From Tubiluchus corallicola (Eukaryota > Priapulida > Priapulimorpha > Priapulimorphida > Tubiluchidae), in contig JAQGDQ010000099.1 in NCBI GenBank assembly GCA_030141605.1, positions 79,194 to 143,193 on the forward strand: a stretch of DNA of 64,000 nt, read 5' to 3'. Within the stretch, counting starts at the first letter, position 1. Every line of letters begins with the position of its first letter. The notes under the pieces are model-generated. The model did no database searches. It was not told the DNA's origin and saw only the letters and a list, made by a program, of their open reading frames with translations. Shown here piece after piece: positions 13,200-28,040 of this stretch. Made by a program: the position numbers and the translations under genes.

Positions 13200-13515
13200 A
13201 AGCTTCAGAACACCTCTGACACATTCTGACTAATAGGCATTATTCACTTGGTTATTGTACTAAGTTCTTTTTTCGCCAGTCAAATTTTAATTTAACGCAA
13301 AAGTCCAAAATAAAACACAAAAGAAAACGAAAAAAACAGCTGTTACATGAGTAGTTGCTAGCCAACTTTAGATCCTCTGACGGATTCTGATCAACAGGAA
13401 TAATTCGCTTGGTCATTGTACCAAATCTATTTCTCTTTTAAGTCGAAACCAAATTTTAATTTACCACATAAGCTCAAAATAAAACAGAAAAGAAAACAAA
13501 GAAACAGGCAGCACA
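13200..13515. repeat. Diverged tandem duplication, period about 161 bp
   Basis: CCTCTGACACATTCTGAC at 13213 returns as CCTCTGACGGATTCTGAT at 13374. Matching blocks follow (CTTGGTTATTGTAC/CTTGGTCATTGTAC and AAAATAAAACA-AAAGAAAAC). A related fragment (GAGCAGCTACTGGCCAA) occurs at about 12490. Confidence 0.7.
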
Positions 13516-13534
13516 CAATATTGTCATCAAATGG

Positions 13535-13770
13535 TCACGATCTTGTCAGGATATTGACAAAAATATTTTTAGAAAATATTGTCACCATGTTTGTACAATA
13601 TAGCATATTTTTGTTCAATATTGTCGTCCAATACAGCAATACTGGAATAACATGGTTTACAAATATTGATAAAAAATATTGGTATAATGTTGTGGCAAGT
13701 CTGCATTTCCATATGGTATCCATAAATTTTGCAATAATATTGCAACAACAGTGCTACTATATTGCCTGGG
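13535..13770. repeat. Cluster of AATATTG/CAATATT motifs
   Basis: About a dozen ATATTG or CAATAT motifs in both orientations lie within 235 bp, spaced irregularly. They account for the reading frames seen there on both strands. No element ends were found. Confidence 0.6.
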
Positions 13771-13943
13771 TCGAATCAGTGACTGTGAAGAACAGGTATA
13801 GAGCAAGTTCATGTAAACCAATGAATAGTGCAGACAATCTTGTAACGTTATAAAAGAAAAGCAACGATCAGAAACTTGTCTCTTTATTATTCGTTTCATT
13901 GACAATCAGCTCACCTAATCAAGAGATAACTCACTTCTTCCAG

Positions 13944-14329
13944 GACAAAGAGGAGCTTGCCGAAATAGGCAATTCCAGACTGTCAAAAAGAGGAAAACTA
14001 GTTAGGGACCTGACTGTTGGGCACTCTGGGAACAAGAAACAAAGAGATCTTGCCAGTAAGATCAGCGAATTTGGCTCTTTAGGGAGTACTAACCCCGATT
14101 ACATATTCGACAAAGCGAACAGGTTAAAGTACTTCTCAATATATTGCTTTTGCATTGACAACTAGATTAACTGACTAAGTAAATGATTATTTAGTAATGT
14201 AAATAATGTGGCTAATTAAATTTGAAGTCTTAAACATTTCGTTACAGGGATGCTTCAAAGTACCAGAGACCTTTGCTCCCCTTTTCCACCTATTTATCTT
14301 TGTTCTTTTTTGTCGTTCTTTTTTCTTAA
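13944..14329 (+). CDS. Candidate 3' end of an unrecognised short gene
   Basis: Not recognised. Two exon-like segments join in phase. Exon A (13944-14122) follows acceptor acttcttccag and ends at donor GTTAAA in phase 2. Exon B (14248-14329) follows acceptor ttcgttacag and ends in TAA. Exon A is hydrophilic with dibasic sites (SRLSKRGKLVRDL, KKQRDL) that could be prohormone cleavage sites; exon B adds RDASKYQRPLLPF and a hydrophobic tail. An AATAAA at 14928-14933 would serve as polyadenylation signal, although that segment may itself be a LINE tail. A possible upstream exon is 12797-12924, open in the right phase but with poor splice sites. No signal peptide was found. It could be a real small gene or a chance arrangement. 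Confidence 0.28.
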
Positions 14330-14639
14330 ACGCTTCTTGCTTTCTCATTCGCTTGGTTGTTTATGTGTTTGTCCGTTGATTTTGTTGTTCATTTGACTGT
14401 TCATTCACTTATGTGTCTCTTTATTTGTTCATTCTTTATTCGTTCAATATCTTCATTCTTCTCTCCTTTTCCTTTTTTCTATTCTTTCTTTTTTTCTTCT
14501 TCTCCCGTTTCTTCTTTCTTCGTGAACTATGCATTAAAGGTTTCAACTTCCACATTGTGCATCTGATACTAATTACACGGACTCCACTTTCATATACCCC
14601 CACCCCTGACTCCATATAATGATTAAAAATGAAATTTTT

Positions 14640-14960
14640 TAAAAAAAATTATGTAATGTAATACGTGTTATGTTAGTTTCGTGTTTCGTAATGTTAAATG
14701 TATAAATAGTGTGCACTATGTAATGTAAAATTTAATGTACTTTCCTATAATTGTTTGTGAAAATATTTTAATATGGTATTTGTAAATATGTTCATTATAT
14801 TGTATATAGTTTGCACTTTAGTTTTTTAGTATGCACTGGACGCATTTGTTTTGAACAGTGTTGTTATTTTAACATTACGCTGAGGCTAACTCAATTTTAT
14901 TATAATGAGGGAACCGTCTTTATGACAAATAAAGAATTAATATATATATATAAAAAGATC
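14640..14960 (+). mobile_element. Possible LINE-type 3' tail
   Basis: TAATGTAA-rich sequence ends in AATAAAG and a TA microsatellite, in the same style as the proven LINE tail at 19.6 kb. No reverse transcriptase codons remain. It might instead be the 3' UTR of the candidate gene ending at 14329. Confidence 0.3.
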
Positions 14961-15385
14961 CAGCTAATATGACACTGTTTAAATAATGATGCGTAAAGTT
15001 TAGGAGCTAAAAATTTCTGTCAGTATAGTAAAATTATCACAGAAGCGACCTCGAATCTTGGGTGTCTTGCGACTTCTCAGAACTAAACGACGATCGTAAA
15101 ATCAGCACAAAATAGAAAATAAACTATCACTGACAGAAACTGGAAAAAAAATATGACTTCTGAGACGTTGAGTTATTATTATTACAATTTAGGTGCGCAT
15201 GAAGTATCTCGTATAAGGAGGCCATATTTACTGAATCGACTCATAGGCTCCAGCTACAAAAAAGAAAAGAAAAGAAAACAGAGCGAAACGAAACGAAATG
15301 CAGATTTGCTAGACCTAAATTGAAAATAAAAAGAGCAACTATTCCTTTTGGTGCACGGTAAAAATGGTGCACTTGCAAAACAGTC

Positions 15386-15402
15386 TAGGGTTAGGGTTAC
15401 TG
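15386..15402. repeat. Short telomere-like TAGGGTTAGGGTTA
   Basis: About two and a half TTAGGG units stand alone in AT-rich DNA. This is an interstitial motif, too short to call a former telomere. Confidence 0.5.
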
Positions 15403-15454
15403 TAATTATTTTAAGTAGATATTTTTAATTATTTTTACCTCTGCCAAGGAATGT

Positions 15455-15560
15455 TTGTTTGCTTGCTTGCTTATTTGCTTGCTTGCTTGGTTGTTTGGTT
15501 TGTTGGTTGGTTGGTTGGTTGGTTGGTTGGTTGGTTAGTTGGTTGGTTGTTTGCTTGGTT
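15455..15560. repeat. (TTGG)n and (CTTG)n microsatellite
   Basis: GCTTGCTTGCTT at 15460-15490 passes into pure TTGG repeats at 15503-15555. The minus-strand frame across it (TNQPTNQP) is an artefact. Confidence 0.9.
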
Positions 15561-16750
15561 GGTGTGAACTATGCATTGCAATGCTAAATGGATAAATAAA
15601 TACTTAAACACTAAAATTCTAAATATTAAAAATTTGTTCGTTGGTTGTTTGTTTTTTGGTTGGTTTTGTCTATTATACAACAGTAAGAATATTACGAAAA
15701 ACAACAGATTTCCACGAAATTTTGTGGAGAAAGTGGTTAGGCGACAAAACAGATATCGCCACCGAGGGGGCGAAAACTGCCAATATCGGCGTTTCTCGTT
15801 CGTTCCTTCTACTAGAAAACTTGACCGAACACCACGTGCAAGAAACGTTCATGTAGCAGTTCGTGGAGGTCGTAGGGGCAGTGTCATAACTCTTTGGAAA
15901 AATGAGAACTTAACTACAAAATAGGGTTGTTAATTCTTTTTTATTATTTCTACCAAGACATTTCGAAAAATTCTCGCTTAGAAAATGCGTAACGCTATAA
16001 CCATTATTTATATAGGCTTATAAAGTGACTTATGAAAATACGTATATTTCTCAGTTTATCACACCATTGCCAAATGGCTAAAGAATGTACCTAAGCACAT
16101 TATGGAATGCTCGTGCATTATTGATTATAATTCTATTTAACGAACAAAATATTTTGCGAGTCTTTTGCTGGTCGATATAATACTTATACTGATACATATT
16201 TTTATATTTCGCTTGCTTACTTTTGTCTTATGTTGTTTTATCTCAAAAGAATCAGACGAGCATGTTTAAGATTTTTCAACCTTGGCGGAGATTTGCTTCA
16301 TACTAAGCGCATTTTAGTTTTACTATAGAAATGATTTGTATCAAAATAACATATGTGCCATTTTTCCTACTTTTCCATTTGTGCCGTTTTTTCCTGTGCC
16401 ATTTTAACCTACACTCAATACTTTTACAAATAAGTATGTTATTAATGAAGATTATCATTATTTTATATCTTTACTGTTATCTATTGATTTGATTGCCATT
16501 TCAAATTTATTCGGTACAAAAAATTTCTTCTGCTTTAAGTACTCAAGATTTATCTTCATTAAAGTTTCTACTAATGTACTGTAAGTTTATTTGTAGATTT
16601 TAGAAATATTGTAAATTTTGTATATCAAATATTGTACTGAATTTTTTTACCCGTGACTTTATTACCTGGATTCCTGTGGTACTGTATTTCAGTACAATCA
16701 ACAATGAAGATGATACGGACGCTACATTGTCCTTGATTTGCCTTGCTTAC

Positions 16751-16937
16751 TGCGTTCCAAGTAACTTTCTATTGAATTAATTTGCTTACGAAGCAACACA
16801 AAACGTTGTACGTTTTTTGGACAATAGACCACTTGACCTCTACGGATAAAAGCTAAGTTGCAACGAGCTGTGGCGTAACGGAAGAAGTGAAAGCCAAAAA
16901 TGTAGGTCATTTTCGCTATTATCATTATACTCTCTTC
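16751..16937 (-). CDS. Isolated exon-like segment
   Basis: An open segment of 62 codons lies between acceptor gttaattcag and a good GTAAGC donor. The translation (IFGFHFFRYATARC, VQRFVLLRKQINSIESYLER) has a balanced, protein-like composition unlike the AT-rich flanks. No partner exon or family was identified. Confidence 0.2.
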
Positions 16938-17896
16938 CTGAATTAACACTTGAGATAACAGTCACAGTTTAGTAAATGTGTTAAATTTCGACGACAGATT
17001 CCATGCGTAAAAGCTATTAATGACCACTGCTTAGCTTGCAAATCGACAGAAACATGTAACGCGTTACACAGACACAGACTGTTGAAAATTTACTTTCAAT
17101 AACTGTATGTCCACATGTGAGCTGTTGGATCAAATTCGACCATCCGATTTACAGCTGATTTTCGAAAAAAGTAAATTTTCACCCAAATTTCGATTTTGGT
17201 ATAAAATGCATCTAAGATGTCTAAACTTCCGTATGCCTAGTAAAAATTAACTGTAAAGTGACGATAAAAGTATTGAAAACGTTTTTTGTGAGACCCTTTT
17301 CATTTGCAAAAGTAGACCAAAAGTAGGGGTACTTCAGCGGAGGCCCATCATTTTTTATGCGGTTTTCAACGTTTTAGAAGCGGCTAAGCGTTATCTAATA
17401 GAATTTTCTATTAATTTTTAGTTCAAAAATGTTCTTATAGAAATATAATTACTATGAGAAAGGTCACTTTAAATTTTAAAATTTACAATTCCAACACACA
17501 AGAAATTAGTTCAAGCGATTCCAACACGCAACTTTCTGATTCATAAATTTGATAAAAATTTTATTATCCGACTTTTTTTCTACAGTCAGCAAGAAGATAA
17601 ATCTTTGTTCTCTAAACCAGAGTCCGATCCGTCATAAGCTTGTGTCATTAACAAACGTAAGAAGTTATATATTATATTCTGATTAATATTTTTTCTTGCA
17701 TATTTTCAGACTTTTATATGAACATATGGGATACATGTATTTCACTGATGTTACTAAAATGTTAAGAGTGTGATGTTCAGTTTTTAACATTTCAGTATAA
17801 TATACCTTATAGACAATGATCTTATATAAAAAAAAATCTTATAGACAATGATTACGCATAAAAATCCATGTGGGGAAGTGCTACTGCCTCCCTCAG

Positions 17897-18062
17897 TTGT
17901 CATTTCCCACAAAGTGAAAATTTCTGGACAGTGTACCCACTACCAAATTTCCAGCTACTACACTAAATTTTGTTACACAAACCTCAAAAGAAAAGCTCAA
18001 AGATATTGGTTAAATTCTAGTAAAGTCTGTGGTGGATTCAGTGTAGAGAAATACGAATCCAG
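17897..18062 (+). CDS. Isolated exon-like segment
   Basis: An open segment lies between a strong acceptor (ctgcctccctcag) and a CCAG/GTAAAA donor. The translation contains three cysteines (GQCTHYQ, TKFCYTN, KVCGGF). No family or partner exon was recognised; it may be chance. Confidence 0.18.
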
Positions 18063-18261
18063 GTAAAAGAAAGACAAAGACACAATTTATTTACTGTCGC
18101 CCATTTAACAGAAAACATTAGCACTAACGGCTATTTAGCGACAACAATACAGGTAAGGACGCAACACCCGTAACGAATAACATGTAGGGTATATGTTCTG
18201 GCGTTGACAGCCGCTTGTTTCAAACTGACTGCATGCTGCAGTCTAAAATGTAAATCACTCG

Positions 18262-18460
18262 TAAGGTAAGGTAAGGTAAAAGGTAAAAAGTCACAGGAAA
18301 ACAAGTCACATGTAAAAAAACTCACATGAAAAAGTCACAGATTAAAGTCATAGGAAAAAAGTCACAGGAAAAATAATCATAATCCTAACCCTAACTCTAA
18401 TTGCATTTTACCTGCGACTTTTTCCTAGCCAAAATTTCCGACCCTGTGACTTTATACCAG
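18262..18460. repeat. Degenerate AAGTCACAGGAAAA repeat with telomere-like core
   Basis: GGTAAGGTAAGG at the left is followed by six or so imperfect AAGTCACA(G/T)GAAAA units. A CCTAACCCTAACTCTAA segment near 18382 follows, then inverse-sense copies (CGACTTTTTCCT, CTGTGACTTT) to the right. The overall layout is a loose inverted repeat around the telomere-like core. Confidence 0.6.
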
Positions 18461-18895
18461 TCACCAGAAAAACAGTGTTAGCACACCTATAAACTATAAG
18501 TTTTTTTGACAAGACACTTGCGTAAGTTGTGCTCCACATGCGTCATAATCAGTTCGTAATTCAAGCTGTGTCATAAATGTCCAATTGATATCGGTGTGTA
18601 GAAACAAACAAGCTAAAATATTCGATCCCGAGAAGAAGAAGAGAAATCTAGATATTTTATTAAATTCCTGCGCGTCGAAGTCCTTATAAGGCATTCATGC
18701 ATTTGTTCAATTTTTACTATGGCAAGTGAATGGATTTTAAGGTTATGAAAAATGGTGTATGGGTGTTCTAAGAGTTCTTCGTTGTTTTAAAAATTCTTAA
18801 AATATAGTAATTGCAAGAGGAACTAAATGATAGTCTAGTTGATGAGTAAGTGATTCAAGAGAATGTTGGTGGTATCAAACCTGGCTTCATCATAA

Positions 18896-19097
18896 TGGCG
18901 CGTTCAGACTAGAGAGTTTTCTCCCAACTTATTGCGCAACGTCTCTCTGAGAGTAAATTCGCAAGACTTTAGTGTGAACGGCTTGGCAACTTCTCTCGCA
19001 ACGTATTGCAAACTCAGCGAGAGTTGCTGAGAGTTCATGCGCAAGTTGACGCTCTCAGATCGAAGTTGCGAGATAACTCTCTAGTCTGAGTAAGCCA
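18896..19097. mobile_element. MITE, TIR type GGCGCGTTCAGAC (copy 1)
   Basis: The element begins TGGCGCGTTCAGACTAGAG and its reverse end reads TGGCTTACTCAGACTAGAG, giving imperfect terminal inverted repeats of about 26 bp. The interior is partly self-complementary (CTCTCAG, GTTGCG). The flanks are TAA and TTA. It is about 200 bp with no coding capacity. Confidence 0.65.
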
Positions 19098-19149
19098 TTA
19101 TTAACACATACAGTGTAAACACTGTATACACATACACATCACTACATAC

Positions 19150-19645
19150 AGTGCAACACTAATGTTAGAAAATTTTCTATTAAATACAATGGCCCTTACA
19201 TATGGAATTCAATTGCTCCAGCTATTAAAAATGTCAACTCGCTTTCCATATTTAAAAAAATATATTAATTAAACTTACTCGAAACATATAACTGATGACT
19301 CAATCATGATTTGTTGTTTTCTTTTTCAAAAACTGTATAGTAAAATAAAATTTTTAATACTTCCCACCCGTATTTATATTTATATATGTATATATTGTAA
19401 TGTTGTATCTATGTTGTATATGTAATGTTGTATATTGTAATGTTATATATTGTAATGTTGTATATATTGCAATTTTTTTCGTAATTCTAGTGGCCTACCA
19501 TAAGCTAGCTTCCTAGGTCTCTAGCGCAGAATACATGAATTTTATCATATTTTTGTATTAACAAAACCTGATGCACATGTAATGTAATGTAATGTGATGT
19601 ATATGTATATGTTTATTGCGAAATAAATCTATTAAAATCAATAAA
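19150..19645 (+). mobile_element. LINE 3' end (RT C-terminus plus 3' tail)
   Basis: From about 19160 the plus strand reads VRKFSIKYNGPYIWNSIAPA then NVNSLSIFKK and a stop. This is the typical end of CR1/Jockey-type reverse transcriptase ORFs (the GPxxWNS and SLxxFKK motifs). It is followed by a TATATGTAATGT-rich 3' UTR ending with AATAAA and an AAAATCAAT simple tail. The element is truncated at the 5' end. Confidence 0.75.
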
Positions 19646-22600
19646 ATCAATCCATTTTATTTTTACCACACATTCTACGTTATTTACACCTTTGCTCTAG
19701 AGCAAGAATTTACCACAACATGAACGCCATTGGTAGATTCGCTAGCAAAAGAATTAGAAAATCTAATTAGTGGAAATTAGAGTGTGTTTAGTACCCTGCC
19801 TAGGTGTGCATTTACTAAGAATTTACCATCGCTGTCTTGATAATTGACGTCCTTGGAGTTCCTTTACTTGTCTGGGCGTTTATTCTACACCTGATTTGAA
19901 AACAGGATTGGCATTTTAACCTAAGTCACCTCTTAATCACGCAACAAAAGTTCCTCAAAGAATTCAGATTATATTAATCTGATCATATTAGCTTTGCTGT
20001 GTGTATAAATGTCCCACTAATAAACTACTGAGTAAATTAAACTGCCTTTATAAAATAAAATGACTTGATTAAATGAGGTCTCGCAAAACGAAAACCAGTT
20101 CACATTAATCGTTGCTAATAGAATCTTAATACTATTAGAAGACTGTTGATTAATTTTACCCGTATACACATCACATCAGTTCACATGCACGTAACATGTG
20201 AAAAGTTCACATTGATCAAGTGTTGCCTTTACGCATCCTTAATGGGAATTGTATGATTTAAGTAACTCAAAACACACCAATTAATAACGAGGTTTGCTAC
20301 TTGACAAGAGATGGCCACCGCATACGTTCCGTAATTGTAAACCAGTTCCGTACACTAGTCTTTTTGCAACAGCGGTGCCAGCACGAAAATAGGTATTTAG
20401 CAACCTGAAACTCCTTTAATCTCACCGTCACCGTCATCAACGTCAGCATCATCATCATTATAGTCATCGTCATTATCACTGTTATGAATCAAGTCGATCC
20501 CCTTGCCCCACAAATGGTGTTATCGGCGTTTACAAAACTTAAAGTTCTCCTGTATATCTAATAATAATAATACAACTGTAAAAATGTCTTGAAATTTTGC
20601 ACTTTTAGCTATGTACAAAGAACAAAGTATAGAAAACAAGCTCTCGGTATCCGGGAATATTAGTCTTAACGAGAGCAAAATCACCAATGATGTGATAAAG
20701 CTGCCTACTGGTATTTATTTAGAAACGGTGCAGTCATGTTACAAATTTTAGTAATGGTATTGCAACTGTTATTCGTGAGTTTTTGTGAAGTAATATGTAG
20801 ATTTAATCAGTTTTTTTTTTGTTTATTTGTGGACTTTGGATTGAAAATGACCATTGAAGATGGTTGAAACGTATCCTGCACATTTTCTAAAAAAATACCA
20901 CAAGGCGTGTCTATCACATCGTTAGCGATTTTTTTTACAAATCACTGGTTTTACAAGCCAGATATTTGAATTAAATAATAGCCGAGAGTTCAAAGTTGAA
21001 GGTTCAGTCAAGCTTTCAGTACAAGACTTTTGCACTGCTTTTATAAAGCTCAAGGTCAAATTATTCCTATGGGATTGTACTTGTCATAGGTAATTGGCTC
21101 TGTGAGTGTGAGATCAGATCGAGACTGGAAACCTTTTAAGCAAGTTGTCAGACCATAAAGCAGATTTTTTACTAATTAATATCTGAAAATTCTTACCAAG
21201 ATTAGAAGTCATAAAAACTACTGTATATGAAAAACTTGGCAGAAACAGCTTGTATAATCTTGATTCTTTTTCGTTTTTCTATTTTACCAAAAAGCCAAAG
21301 CTTGCCATCTTATAAACCCAAATATCAAGCAACCAAGGTAGATCCAATACACTGACTGGATGACATAGACGCACGCCTGGAAGCTATCTAATGAAGAAAA
21401 GACATTTGTTCTAGGAAACCTTTGCTCCGGGTGATATTTAACACAACTCAAGAAAAATCAGGGTTGATTAATGTCTCGAGCCCCATCAGTACTAATATAG
21501 ACAAGGCAACATGTTGTCTGTACAGTTTCTGTTGACGTGTTTTGATCTAAGTACTGACAAGGTTTCGCTTTCCTCCGGCTAAGTCAATTGTGCATCTCAT
21601 TTACACAGAGAATGTCAGAGGTCTTCTAGGAATTGATTGGAAAAATTGGAATAGATGAACTAAATAATTCCAGTTTTCAGCAGGATGTTGAATTAATTGT
21701 TTACTCAAAGTAGACCTCAGATTTATCCTGTTAAATAGATAACTAGCATTTTACACTAGAAGCAGTGCTGTCAAAAGACTTTATGAGCTCTTGTTACAAG
21801 TCTATCATATACAGACAAACCAAACTATTGCTAAGAGTTATTTAAAGATAACGCCTTAACTATCTGAATTTTCAAGAACTTATCCTCTCATTGCTATAAA
21901 GTGTCAATTTAGTTTCATACAATTTACTCCATGCATGTTGAGAATAAATTCTGTAAGAAAATATCACCAGTTTTCTCATAAAATATGTACTAATTTTCTG
22001 AAAAATTAGACTTGAGTTAACGATAGCAAAGTTTTAAACAAAATTTGGAACACTGCAACATAATTTTGCAAGGTCGTCCTTGAACAAAACATTGGTCAGT
22101 CGTTGGTCAGTGACACTGCGTGTCAAACGTACCTTAGAAGGCCACATAGCAAGCTCGAAACTTGAAATTTGGTCGAACTAGGTGTCTACGGTTACATGTA
22201 TGAATTACATGGAATGCCCTTGAAAGAAATGGATGACTCTGGCGACTTATCTGACTTAGACTTAAAATTAAAAAGTTCATAGTACCGTGCATCCCTCAGT
22301 AGGTACTTGAAGATCGTCGTTTTACACGTTCTTTTCGTCCCATGCAAACATGCCAACAGGATTTGTGATCATTTTCTAAAAATACTTGGAAACTGTCGCA
22401 AATCATCATTAACAACATCCGCACCGCACCGGCAGCGCGTCCTAAGCTTCACATACCCGGCCCAGTCTCACAAACACTTGCTCGCTGACAGCGGTTATAA
22501 TAGTGTAAAGTAAAATCTATAGAAAACCCAGGAAAAACGCAAAGGATGCGCGCACGTTTAGTAGTTATTTGTTAAATATTTCAGGAAATGTATCACTATT

Positions 22601-25039
22601 ACATACGAACCAGACTACATTTGGTTAAGCAGCTGTTAAGCAAATCACTGCAAAAATGGATTCAAGATTCAATTATTTCACTCAAGAATGTGTGCGTTGT
22701 ACCAAAATTTTGTGTAAAAGATTAAACGCTGTTACCCTTCGACCAAAATATTGGCATTAATGAAAAATTGTCAATTGACACACAAAACTGTTGTGAAATC
22801 ATAGTTTGTTATTATACGGCAGTAAAATTAGTTACCAATGTCTTAATTATTTAAAATTTATGCATGATCAGTCTAAACGAATATAGTAAGCAACGATATG
22901 TGTTTAAAACGATACTAATAATGATCGCCTTGTTGTTATTGTTCTTAACATTGTGTTACGACAACTCCTGTAACTGTATTTGTGGGCTCGTTGTTGTTGC
23001 TCTTGTTCCTATCGCTGTTGTTGTCGTTGTTAACATTTTTCATCTTATTCTCTTTCGGTTTTTTCTAGCTTTATTGTTGCAGTTCTTTGAGTAGACACTA
23101 CACGATATGGCGATAAGCGACAAGTTTAAAATAAACGCGAATATCAGGTTTAAGTAGGATGACTGCACGAACGGATCCTGTATGGAGTACGACCGTATAA
23201 CACCAGGATGTTAGCTTTTCAGTGAAAATGAAAGTTAAATTTGGTTAAGTATCTAGTCACTGGCTTTAGAGAAGCTCTATCGACCCGCGTGGTTACTTGG
23301 CTACTACGAAAGTGGAATAAAATTCAATCCCAACGTCTGTCATTTATTCTTGATTGAATTTTACTGACAATAATGCATGATGAAGTAGTGGTACGTACAC
23401 ATGAGAAATGCTATTCAACATGATGCTAAGGCCTGTCTAGACAGACGAATACTGAGTCCCTTATTCCAATGCGTATAGTTCTACCTGTTTAAGCTTGAGA
23501 TAAAAATACAGTCCATAATCACAAACCGTAAAAGCGCCTTGACAACTAAAATGAAACGTATACTGTAACATATAGTTTGTCTTGTCTTGGTAGACGTTTT
23601 GTCTTTAGTTTAAATTATTATACTTAATTTGCATTATTGTGTAGTTATTAAGGTAATATATGTATTAATGTGTTATATATGTACATTTTTGTAAACAGTG
23701 CATGTATTGTGCGAATAGTAATTGCCCAATAAATATTAAATATTAAACATTTACATTTTTGTTAGTTAAATATTTATGTAATAATGATTACTTTTTATCG
23801 AATGCGCCCTTTCGCAGCTGAGACAATGTAATGCAGCAAAAACTGTAGCGATCCATCAGAAACTACATCTAATAGTGCTATCAACTGTCTCATAGTGCGT
23901 GATAAAATGTGCAAGCACGCACTTATCGACAATTATTAGTAGTCTAATTATAGGCTAATAGTCTCACAAAGTAGTACCACAAAACGGAGCAAAAAGGGAC
24001 GGTGTGGTGAATAGGGACAAAGCCCAAGAAAAGTTATTAAAGTTCCGGCTACATTGCAAGAATAAGCAAGTTCATTGTAGTTTTGTAAACCAACCTGATG
24101 CATACACTAGCTACCAAGGACTCTATATCATTGTATATTTGTTTACTTTAGCTATGTAAGCTTATTAGAATATGTAACGACTTTATTTGATTTGACATAA
24201 GTTAAAGCAATCAACGCTAAGACATGCTCCCATGCAAAAAATTAGAACTTAAAAAGACGCTTGCCTTGCATGCATCCTATAATTTCTGTACGTTTTAGCG
24301 CTATAGACTGTGTATAGACAGGCAAACCCAACATTTGTAGATATAATTCTGAAGAACGTACAATAGTTTAAACGAAATTAAAGAGTCGAAAAATAATAAC
24401 AGTGACCTCGTGAAGCAAAAACCAAGCAATCGAGTAAATATTATACAACCGATCAAAGAGACGACCAGCTCTTAAATGCTTTTGCTATGAGAAAACTAAA
24501 CTTACCGCACAGTTCATAGAGATATCATAAATTTTTCGACTCAAAAGATACGCCTTGGAACAACAATAAAACCAATCGAACAAGTTTATGAAAAAAATAC
24601 CACGTTAAAACAACAAGAGCTCAAGGGCATACGTTTAACGGTAAAAAAATCCACACCAATGATCACTTTAACTGTGGAGTTAAGCAGTTACAAGATTTTT
24701 GTGAGGCAGATGGTGGGCCTACAAACACTCGCTAAGGTTGACTCGCATGGTTAACCCAAAGAAGGACAAATAATTGATTTTTAGGCATTTTAGTAACTGA
24801 TAAGAGCGTAAGCTCATCCCACCCACACAACTACTTAAGTGTTTGAGTAACTGCTCCACGTCGTGTGTTTAATTTCCGTCTGGCTTTTATTTTTCTACTT
24901 AATTCCTGGAAAGGGGCGAAAAGAAAAACTGAACTATTGATTAATAACACCGAAACACCGATGAGCACATCATTAATCATAAATCACCATTATACTCGTT
25001 ACTTGATTATTGATCCCTAGTATACAAGTTACTGATCAT
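19646..25039. other. Gene-poor stretch, nothing recognised
   Basis: Over 5 kb of AT-rich DNA holds no frame above about 80 codons and no convincing splice pairs. A possible LINE tail lies at 23.6-23.75 kb. The hydrophobic frame at 22864-23094 is T-rich and probably chance. Confidence 0.5.
23620..23755 (+). mobile_element. Possible LINE-type 3' tail
   Basis: T-rich sequence with TATATGTA motifs ends CCCAATAAATATTAAATATTAAAC, an AATAAA followed by a short tandem tail, as in non-LTR element 3' ends. No coding remnant was seen. Confidence 0.25.

Positions 25040-27950
<2,911 letters not shown>

Positions 27951-28040
<90 letters not shown>
27951..28040. repeat. (CTGT)n microsatellite
   Basis: About 22 perfect tetranucleotide units produce the TDRQ-type frames on the minus strand. 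Confidence 0.97.

Noticed and set aside
15571-15924. Overlapping plus-strand frames with an Arg-rich end
   Set aside because: The 15700-15900 segment is GC-richer, but two frames are open equally and neither has splice sites or recognisable motifs.
24790-24890. Possible tRNA-like element
   Set aside because: There is a stem-like GAGCGTAAGCTC, but no credible A and B box pair.
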